Positions 52,372-63,400 of a stretch of 64,000 nucleotides of DNA are shown one piece after another. The translations under genes were made by a program, and so were the position numbers. The notes below the pieces were generated by a model. It ran no database searches. It saw only the letters and a program-made list of their open reading frames with translations, and was not told the DNA's origin. The stretch comes from an uncultured Flavobacteriales bacterium (GTDB taxonomy: Bacteria; Bacteroidota; Bacteroidia; Flavobacteriales; Crocinitomicaceae), in the NCBI GenBank assembly GCA_946480085.1, contig CAMLHZ010000003.1, forward strand, positions 248,001 through 312,000, in the 5' to 3' direction. Numbering within the stretch: the stretch's first letter is position 1; every line of letters starts with the position of its first letter.

Positions 52372-52946
52372 TCCGAGCTAGTATTTATTGCATCGCTTTA
52401 TTAGTTGTCACGTCTTGTGCGTCAAGGCTTACATCTGCGCAGTATATTGAATATTACAATGCGGAAAGACAGCAGTTTGAGTTGTCTCAGGAAGAAGCTT
52501 CCTTAACGGTTAAATTACGTATTCAACCCTTGGAGTATTTCGTTGCGAAGGCTGAATTGGAAGGCGGGGAAAACGCGGAGTTAAAGGAGTTTATCAAAAG
52601 TAGCCCTAAAGAATTAAGTTCGTTTGCACTGCAATTGAATTTCAATAGCGGGAATTTATTCAACCAGGATAAACTGATTGCATCTGATAAGATGAAGTTT
52701 TATGCTGTTGATTTTAAAAAATACATTAAAGCGATAGATGTGAAAGGAGATACCTTGTTGTGCTCCAACTATATCTATCAGACGGCAAGTACAATTGGAA
52801 ATTCAGCCTATTTTGAATTTGATTTTCCTGCAAGTATTAATCAAATAGAGAAAGTTTTTTTCTTTTCTCCATACATACAAGATTCATTAATTGAAATGAA
52901 TACCAAACTTTTAAGAACCAAACATCCTGAATTAAAATTAAAATGA
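52368..52946 (+). CDS. lipoprotein, RHS-like operon gene 3
   Basis: This 192-residue protein starts with GTG at 52368, inside the GTGA overlap with gene 2. The lipobox is LLVVTSC (Cys near residue 17). The body has Glu/Lys-rich strands and helices (EASLTVKLRIQPLEYFVAKAEL, FALQLNFNSGNLFNQDKLI, KVFFFSPYIQDSLIEM) with no recognised motif. It also overlaps gene 4 by 4 bp. It is predicted to be an outer-membrane lipoprotein that may support assembly of the giant protein that follows. Confidence 0.7.
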   Translation: MIRASIYCIALLVVTSCASRLTSAQYIEYYNAERQQFELSQEEASLTVKLRIQPLEYFVAKAELEGGENAELKEFIKSSPKELSSFALQLNFNSGNLFNQDKLIASDKMKFYAVDFKKYIKAIDVKGDTLLCSNYIYQTASTIGNSAYFEFDFPASINQIEKVFFFSPYIQDSLIEMNTKLLRTKHPELKLK

Positions 52947-55900
52947 AGAAAATAGTAAACATGGAACAGCAGTTAGCCGCAACTCAGCGGTTCATAGCCA
53001 GCACATTTTTGTGTTTGTTCATAGCCGGAATGTTATCACCAAGTATTGCAGTTGCTCGTGGCAGAATTTTTCAGCCGGAAGGATATGGATCTAACTCTGC
53101 AATTACTTCGGAAATGACGGACTCTTATATCGGAGATTCGGTTACTGAAGTCTCGAATTCGAATTTGGCAACTCTAAGTTGTGGTGGTCCAACACAGCCC
53201 GAAGTACAAGGTTTTACGCCAATCGGTGTTTCTGAAATGGTGGATCCGTTTACCGGAGATTTCAGTTATAACATTCCGTTGATGGACGTAGAAGGATATC
53301 CTATTAACATTGCTTATTCTAGCGGTGTTTCTATGGATCAGGAAGCTTCTTGGGTTGGTTTGGGATGGAACTTGAACATGGGTTCAGTGGTTCGCTCAAT
53401 GCGCGGTTTACCTGATGATTTTGATGGTGACCAGATAGTTAAAGTAGAAAGTAGGGAAGCTGAGAAGAACATTAGTGTGGACCTGAAATGGACCCCAGAA
53501 ATATGGGGTAATGAGGATCTAATTACAGGAATAGGTTCTTCTGTCGGTTTAACCATAGCACCAAGTTTTAATTTCAGTAATTATACCGGGCTTGATGCAA
53601 GTTTAAGTTTTGGACCTTCATTCAGCACCAAGAAAAAAAGTGGATTGAAGTTGAACACAGGAGTAACGTTTACAGGTAGTTCTGAGAATGGCGCCGGTTT
53701 TTCTCCAAATTTCAGTTTGGCTAAAATTTCATCGAAATCAAGCTCAATGTTCAATACCTTGGGTGGAAATATTGGTTGTAGTTATAATTCCAGAGCAGGT
53801 TTACAAGCAATTAGTTATGGTGCTAGTCTTTCGAAAGAATCGGTAAAAAGCAAAACCACCAGATCTGGGCCAAGTGGTTCAAGTTCCTATTCTCTTGGTT
53901 TGAATACTTATATGCCTTCGTCCGAATCATCGTACTTAAATTCTGGTATTTCTGGAAATGTTTCATTCGGAGTATCGTTGTTCGGATTGGATGGCTCGCT
54001 TTCCGTTGGTTTGGGGTATAACGTCAATGAAATTAGCTCAAAACAAAGAATCAATCCGGCATATGGCTTTTTTAACCTTGAAAAAGGACAACTGCAGAGC
54101 AACGCATTATTGGATTTCAACCGTGACAATGACGGTTCGTTCACCAAGTATACACCTAATCTTCCTTCTGCTGCGCTAACAAGTGATATTTTTAGAGTCG
54201 AAGCTCAGGGAGTTGGCGGAAGTTTTAAGGGATTCAGAAATGAAGTGGGTTACGTTTTTGATCCGAGTAGCTCTTCTTACGGTCAAAGTGGTAGTGTTGG
54301 TATTGAGTTGGGATCAGGGAATCTTCTGGATTTCGGGGTTGACTTAACAGGAACAACTACAGACTCTTATTCAGGAGCCTGGGCAGATTTTACGAATGTG
54401 GCGCGTCCTCAATTGTTGTTTGAGCCTAATTCAGGAATTTTAGAGCGTTATGCACTTCAGGAGGCCAATGAGAAATCAATAGAAATTGATAACTTGTTCA
54501 CTAACCAGTTCGATCCGGTACAACCTGAATATTTGGATTTGGTGGGACCAAACATGATGCCCTCTGTTGCCGCTAGTTTAGTTTCTGATGGAACTCAATC
54601 TTTGTCAGAAAACTCGAGAGAGTCGCGTTTGAAACGAAACGATGTGATGACGTTCCTAACCATCCGGGAAATTAAAGATGGTTTGGGTATGAGTACTTAC
54701 GATTCAAGAATTTATTCCGGAGCACAAGATCATCATATCGGTGAGATTACACATTTAGGAATGGATGGTCGACGTTATGTTTATGGTATTCCTGCTTACA
54801 ATCAACTGCAAGAGGATGTTACGTTTTCTACAGGACTATCTTTAACAAACAATAGCCTCACTGCTATTACACCAACATCACCTTATAGTGGATTGGTTCA
54901 ATTGGGATCTTCATTTGAGAATCTGGCAAGCATGAACAACGACAGAGGTGTAGATCATATGTACACTTCAGAAACTACGCCCGGATATGCACATGCATTC
55001 TTACTTACTTCTGTGGTGAGTGAAGACTACATTGATTCTGACGGAGAGAAAGGTCCAAGTGAAAATGATTTTGGAACCTATGTTAAGTTCGATTATGACA
55101 AGGTGAATAAGTTGAAATGGCGTACTCCGATTGCCGAGAATTCTGCATTTTTCAATGAAGGTTTAAGAACTGACTTTACAGATGACAAGGCGAGTTTCGT
55201 TTACGGTGAAAAAGATGTTTGGTATGTTAAAGCAGTAGAGACAAAAAATTACATCGCCATTTTTACACTTGAGGATAGAGCTGACGGAGCGTCGGCAAAA
55301 GGTCGTCAGGGTGGTTTGAATCCTGGTGAGGGAAGTACAAAATGTCTTAAAAAGATCTCCTTGTATGCTAAGCCAGCGGACTACGACGATGTTTCGGATT
55401 TGGCTAACCTGACACCTATTCAGGAAGTTCATTTTAAATACGATTACTCACTTTGTCGCCATTATGCAGGTAATATGAACGATGGTGGAAAACTGACATT
55501 GAAAGAGATTTACTTTACTTATCAGGGGTCACACAAAATGAAACGTAGTTCATACAAGTTTGATTATACAAACAACTATGATTACAATATGAAATCGGTT
55601 GACCGTTGGGGGAATTATAAGCCAACTGCTTCAGGTACGACAACTGTTCCTGAATCTGCAGATCCGCTTACCAACGGTGAATACCCTTATGCTGAACAGA
55701 ACCCAACATTGGCAAATCAGTATGCCGCTGCCTGGGCGTTGACAGATATTCATTTACCTAGTGGAGGTAAGATTCACGTGGATTATGAGAGTGATGATTA
55801 TGCATACGTTCAGCATATGAAAGCCTCGCAAATGTTCCCAATTGTTGCCTTAGGGGAACTGGGATCAGACATGCCGAGTCCCGGTGTTGGAGCTGGTAAA

Positions 55901-58717
55901 GCGCTGGTTTTTGAGCCGGACCCTCCAGCTACGCCTGAGCGAAATAAAGCAATTTTCTTCAAATTAAAGAATGCTACAGACGATGTGAACGATTACGCTA
56001 AACCGAACCAAACACTTTATTTCCGTTGTCTTGTAAATACAAGTACAGGTACCAATGATGGGTACGAGTTTGTCTCTGGTTATGGAAAAATTGAAACAAT
56101 TACGAAAGTCGCTTACGGAGGAGAACAGTACGGTAAAATAGTATTCTACGGAGAAACGCTTAAAGACAGTGGGCCAGCAGAGTACAGCCCAATTGTGAAA
56201 TCTGCAATTATGTTCGGACGAATGAATTTATCAAGAACTATTTCTGATAATCCAAACGTTCCTGTTCAAACACCTGCAACGTTTAGCGAAGATGCTATCC
56301 TTGATTTTGGACAAGAGATTGCGAATTCAATTTCTTCTTTAGGAGAGTTGTTCAAAGGTCCTAATAAGTACATTTATGATAATGGCAAATGCCGTAGAAT
56401 GGTGTTGAATAAGTCTTTCATTCGCTTAATTGAACCTTCTGGAAAGAAATTAGGAGGCGGAAGCAGAGTTGCACAGATTAAGATCTTTGATAACTGGGAT
56501 CAGATTAGTGGAGACGATGATCCAAATGCAGACTACAGCTATAGCTACGGTCAAAAGTTTACATATGATTTGGAGGATGGAACTTCTTCAGGTGTTGCGA
56601 GTTATGAACCTATGGCAGGTGGTGATGAGAATACATGGCACCAACCGTATTTCTACGAGAACAAATTCAGATTTGCTCCAGATGATAAATTGTTTATCGA
56701 AAGTCCGATTATGGAAAGTCAATTCCCGAGTCCTTCAGTAGGATACAGTCGGGTAACAATTACTGACCTGAAACCTCAGGGTGTTAATATCGATAGAACC
56801 GCAACTGGTAAGGTTGTAAAAGAGTTCTATACGGCGAAAGATTTCCCAACTATTGTAAGAAACTCTGATGTGGATTTGAAAGTTGCCAATAGCTTTTTAC
56901 CGGTAGGTCCTCAATACAATTACCTGACTGCTAGTCAAGGATTCTCAATCGTGTTGAACGACATGCATGGTAAACCAAAATCAGAAAAAGTATATGCTGA
57001 AGGAGTTGAAAGTCCAAACAGCAGAGTGGATTATGATTACCAGAAAACACCAATTACATATCTAGGAATTCCGTGTTTTGAGCTAGATAACAGTGTGAAG
57101 GTGATTACCAATACGGGAACGCAAACCACTGCATTACTTGGCGTAAAATCTGAAGCTGTTGCAGATTTCAGACAAAATGAGACGCATTCTGAAACGGGTT
57201 CTGCGGATATCAACTTTAATTCTGTGGCGCTTCCACCGTTGTTTTTAGGGTTACCAACAGTATGGCCTTCTCATAGCACTTCTGATAGTAGGTTTAGAAG
57301 TGCCACACTAACTAAAGTGATCAACAAATTTGGGGTTCAACACAAAACAACTGCCAATCAGGATGGATCAATTGTTGAAACCAATAACCTGGCTTATGAT
57401 GCTGAAACGGGTAACGTGCTGGTTACACAAACGACTACCAATTTCGATGATAAAGTTTACTCAATGAGCTATCCCGCGTATTGGAAACACGACCAAATGG
57501 GACATGCTTACAAGAACATTGGTTATACACTTTCTGGTGTTACTGCTGACAATGCAGGATTTATCGCTATGTCGTCTGCAAATAATTACTTTGTAGAAGG
57601 TGATGAAGTGAGCGTTCATAAGAATGGGTGGGCTCTTCCGAAGAAAGCTTGGGTTACCCTGGTTAATGGTAGCGGTATTCGTATCCAACAGGAGGATGGT
57701 CTTGCAATTCCAGGATCAGGATTACGCATTAAAGTCATTCGAAGTGGACGCCGTAACAAGCAAAGCACAAGTATGGCTTCGGTTACCGCATTAACAAATC
57801 CTATTTCTGGGTTAACTAGTGGAACTTTTGATAAGGTTTTGAATGCTGCAGCTGTTGAATATAAACAGGATTGGAACACCTACTGTAATTGTTTTGATGG
57901 TCGCTCTCAAGGAGAGACATGGTCGCCTGATTTTGTGAATCCTTATGTAAGAGGTACAAAAGGTACTTGGAGACCTGTAAAGTCATACACTTACCTTACA
58001 ACAAGAACGCAAACTACTTCAAACAACAACACGAATATTAGAAAAGATGGTGTGTTTGAAAGTTTTGCACCGTATTACAAGTATTCGAATGGACAATGGG
58101 GTGTTTTCCCTGCAAACTGGACCTTCATAACGGAGGTAACAAAGTTCAACCCGAATGGAACAACACTTGAAACAAGAGACGCCCTTGGTCGCTACTCTGC
58201 AAGTTTGTTCAGCTACCGAAATACTTTAGTTACGGCTATTGCCATAAATTCTTCAAAACGCCAACTTGTTGAAGGTAGTTTTGAGGATTTAGGAAGTATG
58301 AACTGTATGGATCAGTCCATCTTTTCTGAAGCTCCGGAAACCAATATTTCTGAAAATTATTCACATACCGGAATGAAGAGTTTACATGTACTTTCAAACA
58401 ATGGCTTGACCTTCGGTACCACAGCCGATCCTTGTACTCCAGAACCGCAATGCGCACTTACTTTAAACGGAATCAGCGCCAATAGTTATTCTGTTTTGGG
58501 TGGGGTAAGTACTAACTACAGTATTGTTCAGAATCTCATCTCAGGGACTGGTTCTGCTACTATATCGGGTAACACACTAACAATAAATCACCCGAATACC
58601 GCATACCTTGAGATAGTTGTATGGATTACCAACTTGACAAACAAATGTGAGTTGAAGGTGAAGTTCTACACAACTGGTGTAAATAATAGTCAATTCGTAT
58701 ACGAAATCCTGAACTAA
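52943..58717 (+). CDS. giant exported RHS/SpvB-like protein, operon gene 4
   Basis: This 1924-residue protein has an N-terminal hydrophobic export segment (about 20-38). Near residues 100-155 is the typical opening of Bacteroidota RHS/SpvB-type proteins: DPFTGDFSYNIPLMDVEGYP, then SGVSMDQEASWVGLGWNLN and RSMRGLPDDFDGD. Residues about 170-400 are Ser/Gly-rich amphipathic strands. The long remainder is beta-rich with recurrent YD-like text and ends with a Cys-containing beta domain. In related proteins the RHS part forms a hollow shell that carries or presents a toxin. I see no toxin domain at the C-terminus here. The frame lies within ATGA overlap of gene 3 and 12 bp before gene 5. Confidence 0.8.
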   Translation: MKKIVNMEQQLAATQRFIASTFLCLFIAGMLSPSIAVARGRIFQPEGYGSNSAITSEMTDSYIGDSVTEVSNSNLATLSCGGPTQPEVQGFTPIGVSEMVDPFTGDFSYNIPLMDVEGYPINIAYSSGVSMDQEASWVGLGWNLNMGSVVRSMRGLPDDFDGDQIVKVESREAEKNISVDLKWTPEIWGNEDLITGIGSSVGLTIAPSFNFSNYTGLDASLSFGPSFSTKKKSGLKLNTGVTFTGSSENGAGFSPNFSLAKISSKSSSMFNTLGGNIGCSYNSRAGLQAISYGASLSKESVKSKTTRSGPSGSSSYSLGLNTYMPSSESSYLNSGISGNVSFGVSLFGLDGSLSVGLGYNVNEISSKQRINPAYGFFNLEKGQLQSNALLDFNRDNDGSFTKYTPNLPSAALTSDIFRVEAQGVGGSFKGFRNEVGYVFDPSSSSYGQSGSVGIELGSGNLLDFGVDLTGTTTDSYSGAWADFTNVARPQLLFEPNSGILERYALQEANEKSIEIDNLFTNQFDPVQPEYLDLVGPNMMPSVAASLVSDGTQSLSENSRESRLKRNDVMTFLTIREIKDGLGMSTYDSRIYSGAQDHHIGEITHLGMDGRRYVYGIPAYNQLQEDVTFSTGLSLTNNSLTAITPTSPYSGLVQLGSSFENLASMNNDRGVDHMYTSETTPGYAHAFLLTSVVSEDYIDSDGEKGPSENDFGTYVKFDYDKVNKLKWRTPIAENSAFFNEGLRTDFTDDKASFVYGEKDVWYVKAVETKNYIAIFTLEDRADGASAKGRQGGLNPGEGSTKCLKKISLYAKPADYDDVSDLANLTPIQEVHFKYDYSLCRHYAGNMNDGGKLTLKEIYFTYQGSHKMKRSSYKFDYTNNYDYNMKSVDRWGNYKPTASGTTTVPESADPLTNGEYPYAEQNPTLANQYAAAWALTDIHLPSGGKIHVDYESDDYAYVQHMKASQMFPIVALGELGSDMPSPGVGAGKALVFEPDPPATPERNKAIFFKLKNATDDVNDYAKPNQTLYFRCLVNTSTGTNDGYEFVSGYGKIETITKVAYGGEQYGKIVFYGETLKDSGPAEYSPIVKSAIMFGRMNLSRTISDNPNVPVQTPATFSEDAILDFGQEIANSISSLGELFKGPNKYIYDNGKCRRMVLNKSFIRLIEPSGKKLGGGSRVAQIKIFDNWDQISGDDDPNADYSYSYGQKFTYDLEDGTSSGVASYEPMAGGDENTWHQPYFYENKFRFAPDDKLFIESPIMESQFPSPSVGYSRVTITDLKPQGVNIDRTATGKVVKEFYTAKDFPTIVRNSDVDLKVANSFLPVGPQYNYLTASQGFSIVLNDMHGKPKSEKVYAEGVESPNSRVDYDYQKTPITYLGIPCFELDNSVKVITNTGTQTTALLGVKSEAVADFRQNETHSETGSADINFNSVALPPLFLGLPTVWPSHSTSDSRFRSATLTKVINKFGVQHKTTANQDGSIVETNNLAYDAETGNVLVTQTTTNFDDKVYSMSYPAYWKHDQMGHAYKNIGYTLSGVTADNAGFIAMSSANNYFVEGDEVSVHKNGWALPKKAWVTLVNGSGIRIQQEDGLAIPGSGLRIKVIRSGRRNKQSTSMASVTALTNPISGLTSGTFDKVLNAAAVEYKQDWNTYCNCFDGRSQGETWSPDFVNPYVRGTKGTWRPVKSYTYLTTRTQTTSNNNTNIRKDGVFESFAPYYKYSNGQWGVFPANWTFITEVTKFNPNGTTLETRDALGRYSASLFSYRNTLVTAIAINSSKRQLVEGSFEDLGSMNCMDQSIFSEAPETNISENYSHTGMKSLHVLSNNGLTFGTTADPCTPEPQCALTLNGISANSYSVLGGVSTNYSIVQNLISGTGSATISGNTLTINHPNTAYLEIVVWITNLTNKCELKVKFYTTGVNNSQFVYEILN

Positions 58718-58729
58718 ATCAAAGAAATT

Positions 58730-59692
58730 ATGAAAAAGTTTTTAGTCGCGCTAGCGCTCTTACCATATTATCTGTTTTCGCAGGAAATTTACAATACAAG
58801 TTGTGATGGGGCTTGGTTCTTGTCATCAGCAACACCTCAAGAGACCTTTGAGTATGACATGACTGGTGTAGGAAGTCAAACGAATACGGAACTGTTTTTC
58901 TATTTTCGATCTAATACAACCGGAACCGGTCTAAAGATTGCAGATGCTTCAGCGAAGTTGAACACAACGAATCTGGGTGTTACTTACGAAATTTATGGTG
59001 GATACGACAGTCAGGAAGAGATTTGTTCCGGATTAGCAAATCTAACCGCACCCTTAATTTCTAGTGGTTCAGGATCAGGAAACTTTGGTATCACAACGAA
59101 TCTTCAAACTGATAAATTCTATGTTATTCGGTTGGTTGTTGCAGGAAGAAAAGGGAAAGTCATCTTTGATCTTGTACACACCTTGTTGAGTAATCTGTGG
59201 AAGGAAGTCCAGTGCCAGGATTGTATCTCAGGATTTAAGCCACCTTTCGGGACTTACATTATTTCTGCCTGGGTAAAAGATGCGTCTGCAGGTGCAACCG
59301 CTATCAATTATGATAAGCCTTACATTGTTTTTAGCGATGGTGTTGTCGCTGCGGTAAATTGTCCTGCTACTGGGGATATTATCGAAGGTTGGCAACGCAT
59401 TGAAAAGGAAGTAGTAGTATCTCTAGCAAGTAATAATGTTTCTATAGACTTGAAATGTGGCTCTGGAGGTGATTGTTATTTTGATGATGTACGCATGTTT
59501 CCAAAAGATGGATCAATGATTACCTATGTTTATGATCCAACAACGTTCAGACTTATCGCAGAATTGGATGAACGTAACTACGCCAAAATCTATGAGTACG
59601 ATGAAGAAGGTAAACTCATTAGAATTAAGAAGGAGACGGAAAGAGGAATCATGACGATTCAGGAAACACGTGAAAATAACGCTGGAAATTAG
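58730..59692 (+). CDS. exported RHS-tail protein, operon gene 5
   Basis: This 320-residue protein has a signal peptide (ending YLFSQ). The first part is beta-rich with several Cys. Residues about 165-265 resemble a carbohydrate-binding-like sandwich (GTYIISAWVKDASAG, EGWQRIEKEVVVSL, CYFDDVRMFPKDG). The end is the YD-repeat close MITYVYDPTTFRLIAELDE followed by YEYDEEGKLIRIKKETERGI, which in other Bacteroidota usually ends a much larger RHS protein. Here it is encoded separately, so the RHS protein looks split over two genes. It lies 12 bp after gene 4 and 2 bp before gene 6. Confidence 0.72.
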   Translation: MKKFLVALALLPYYLFSQEIYNTSCDGAWFLSSATPQETFEYDMTGVGSQTNTELFFYFRSNTTGTGLKIADASAKLNTTNLGVTYEIYGGYDSQEEICSGLANLTAPLISSGSGSGNFGITTNLQTDKFYVIRLVVAGRKGKVIFDLVHTLLSNLWKEVQCQDCISGFKPPFGTYIISAWVKDASAGATAINYDKPYIVFSDGVVAAVNCPATGDIIEGWQRIEKEVVVSLASNNVSIDLKCGSGGDCYFDDVRMFPKDGSMITYVYDPTTFRLIAELDERNYAKIYEYDEEGKLIRIKKETERGIMTIQETRENNAGN

Positions 59693-59694
59693 TT

Positions 59695-60444
59695 ATGAAG
59701 GGGAACATTATTCTTATGGGATTCATCGTTTTCTGCAATCCGAGTTTTGCACAAACGTTCAAGAAGGTTGACTTTTCTACATTCCTAAAACAATATTCAG
59801 GAATTCTTGATAAGCAAAGAACCTCTAATTTCTCTGTGAACATTGAATCGAATTTGTACAAGGATATTCAATCAAATGAACTGATCCAGCATAATGTTGG
59901 ATATATTCTACAAGGTTCAGAGTTAAACCAATTGTCCAAGATGTCAACCGGTATTCAGTTGCAAAACAAGGAATTTAGTGCGGCAATTGATAGTACCAGA
60001 CAAACGGTTGTTGTCACTAAACCTTCTGATTTGTTGAAAGGAAGAAGTAACATGGAATATTTGCTTGGTCTGGATAGCACCAAAAATGAGTTTTTTGTCT
60101 CCTCAGACAAGAATTACTTGTATTTCAGGGTGATTGAGACGACTCAGGTTTCATCGAACAATCAGTTAACAATGAGGTTCAATAAAACTGGGAATGACTT
60201 AACACAGATCAATATTCTATATTGGCCCAGTAACTATTATATGGATAATCTGAATGATGAAATATTAGAGCAGCCAAAGCTAGTGGTTACTTTTTCCAAT
60301 TATCAGAATAAACCTAAAGCCAATCAAGAGATTGAAGCGTGGATTGATTCCTGGTTTGATACCAAATCAGCCCAATTTTCGCTTAGATCAGAACGATCAA
60401 CTTATATATTAAAAGATTTACGAATAACTACACCATCAAAATGA
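59695..60444 (+). CDS. exported protein of unknown function, operon gene 6
   Basis: This 249-residue protein has a signal peptide (ending PSFAQ). It is followed by alternating strands and helices without Cys (FKKVDFSTFLKQYSGILDKQR, RTSNFSVNIESNLYKDIQ, YFRVIETTQVSSNNQLTMRF). The overall shape, one long sheet wrapped on a helix, would suit a LolA-like or chaperone-like fold, but this is a guess. It overlaps the start of gene 7 by 4 bp. Function unknown. Confidence 0.65.
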   Translation: MKGNIILMGFIVFCNPSFAQTFKKVDFSTFLKQYSGILDKQRTSNFSVNIESNLYKDIQSNELIQHNVGYILQGSELNQLSKMSTGIQLQNKEFSAAIDSTRQTVVVTKPSDLLKGRSNMEYLLGLDSTKNEFFVSSDKNYLYFRVIETTQVSSNNQLTMRFNKTGNDLTQINILYWPSNYYMDNLNDEILEQPKLVVTFSNYQNKPKANQEIEAWIDSWFDTKSAQFSLRSERSTYILKDLRITTPSK

Positions 60445-63400
60445 GAGCATTTATTTTACTAATTGCGGTAGTTTGCATACCGTTTTTCGGAATGTCGACA
60501 TTAGTTCAGGGAACGCACGGGACCATTTACACCCCAAGCGGTGGAGCTGTGACCCCGAGTAGCATGATCATCAGCTCATCGGTTGCCAATGACGCACCTT
60601 TATCCTTTCAGGACATCACTAAAAAAGGAGTCATCACTTTTGGAGTGGATCATCATTATCCAAGAGTTGCAGCAAGCGGAACAACGAAGATAACACTGCA
60701 AGTGAGCTATCATGCCACTTATGGGGGATCATTGGTTACGCTTCCTAACTTCGATATGGACATCACTTATGATCCTACGGGTGCAATAGATTATGAGGAT
60801 AAGGCGATTAAGGAGCTCGATGGTGTTGTAGACTATACAGTAACGGTTGTTGCAGTGCTTGTAAATGGAGCTCCGGCAACTTTACCGGCCAACCTGTACA
60901 TCAATGCTGATTTATTCATAAATCGTATCTACGCTTTTAACACCTCAACTCCAATAGCTTTGACTGCTTTCAGTGAAGATCAATTGTTGGATACGGATTG
61001 TGATGGTATAAAAGACCAATTGCTTGTTGAGTGGACAAAAATTAAGCCTGCTGAAGAGTATGAGTTAGAATGGACTTTCGTAAATGACTATACCGAATGG
61101 AATGGTCTTTATAAGAATTCTTCAGATGTTAATTTCGATTTTAAGAACAATTCAACACGTATTGTTACTACAGAAGATCATTTCAAGATCTCGTTGATCT
61201 ATGATCACGGATATATTGTTTATCGATTAAGAGCAGTTGGACGTTCAAGTGTGAATAATGAGAAACGACTTTTCGGAGTTTGGACCACTCAGGATAAAGG
61301 AACAATTACCAATTCAAACAGCAGTTTGAACGCTAACGATTATTATTTTAACCAAGAACCTTGGGAAGGTGGAAAAAACTGGCAATACACTGCATCGTTT
61401 GCTGAAGAAGGGAAGCGTAAGGAAGTTGTTGCTTTCTTCGATGGGACACTTCGTAATCGCCAAATGGTAACTATTACCAATACAAACAATAAAGCCATTG
61501 TTGGAGAGACTATTTATGATCACATTGGAAGACCAGCTGTACAGGTATTGCCCGTTCCAGCTGTAGTTACAAGTGAGAATTGTAGTTCGGGAACAACTTC
61601 ATTGAAGTACTATAACAACTTTAATGTTGATGCTAACGGCGCTCCTTATGACAGAGGTGATTTTGATGTTACACCCTCAGAGTCATGTTCCATTCTAACA
61701 GCGCCAATGGGGAACTCTTCAGGAGCTGCGAGATATTATTCACCAGCCAATACTAATCAGGCAAACGAAAACGCCTATATCCCGAATTCCTTTGGTTTTC
61801 CGTTTTCACGTGTGGAATACACTCCGGATAATACAGGTAGGGTAAGAAGAGAAGGTGGGGTTGGACAGGACTTTCAGTTGAGTACAACTTCGTCACCTAG
61901 TCATGAAACGAAGACCTATTACGGACACCCTGAACAATTAGAGTTGGATCGATTGTTCGGAATGGAAGTTGGGTACGCAAGCCATTATCAAAAGAGCATG
62001 GTTATTGATCCAAATGGTCAGGTAGTTATTAGTTACATGGACCAAGAAGGAAGAGTGATTGCTACTTCTTTGGCTGGTGAAGGGCCGACTAATTTGCTCG
62101 CATTGGATAACGAAGCTTACAGTGCTACTCAGCTGAATGCAGAAATGATCACCGCAAGTCCTACCGGCGGTTCTACGAGTAACGTACTATCTGAAGATGG
62201 AAGAAGTTTGAGATTCAGCTCAACAATACTCGTAAGTACACCTGGTACTATGCAGTTCGATTACACATTGGATCTTCAGCAATATGTAGACGAGTGTGTT
62301 GGAAACTTTTGTTTTAACTGTGCCTACGACCTTAGTTTTGAAATAAAAGATGAATGTGGGGTTTCTTACGTTCCTGCCGGATATGATAACAAGGTACTGG
62401 GGTCATTTACGCCTGGTGAAGGAGGAGCGTTAATCTTTGATTATACCTGTTCTGATAGCGGTCCTCAGGATGCAGTATTGACTTTCACAACACCAACTCT
62501 TCCAATCGGTAGCTATACTGTTACAAAGATCCTTACGATCAATGAAGAGGCACTTGCTCAGGCAGAGGAAATTTTCCTCGACCCTGAAAAGAACTCTTGT
62601 ATTAAAACATTGCAGGATTTTGTAACTGAGTACGAAGCTGTAGCAGACTATTCTGGTTGTGATCCGGACGGTTCATGTACTGAATGTATTGCGAATTTGG
62701 GTTCATTGAATGACTTTTTAGCGAACACTTTAGGAACCGAAGATGATTACAACGATTTGGTTGACAAATGTAATGAAGCTTGTGAACCTTTAACATTGTG
62801 TGATGTTCGTAGAGATTTGATGTTGAATGATGTTCGCCCGAATGGACAATACGGTGAATACCGTATGCCAGATAACTCTATTCATCCGGAGAACTTTGCT
62901 TTGTCCGTTTACAATACGAACAACCACTTGCCAAAATCTTATTCATCAACTCCTCCAACCTTACCGGATTGGCAAACACCAAGATATGAGTTGGGAGGAT
63001 CTGCACAACTACATTATTATACAGATAATTTAACTACTATCGCCAAGGTTGAAGTACAGGTTACTGCATTTAACTCCATGGGAGCTCCAACAGCTTGTAT
63101 TCCTGCTGTTAACTCTCCTACAACAAATGTTATTCAAGGAACAGATGGCGTATGGTACACTGAACCACAATATTTGACGAACGTAATCGATTTCATTAAT
63201 GCGTTCAAACCTTCATGGGCATACTCATTACTTTATTATCACCCGGAGTACAATATGCTTCGTACTTGTTATGAGTTTACAAAACAAGTACCGTCAACTA
63301 CTTACAATAGCTCCGAGGAATTTGATCAGTTAATGCAAACAACGGATACTTGGGCTGTTGCGGTGACAAATGGTTTTGTTTCCAATTTAGGAGTGCTGGA

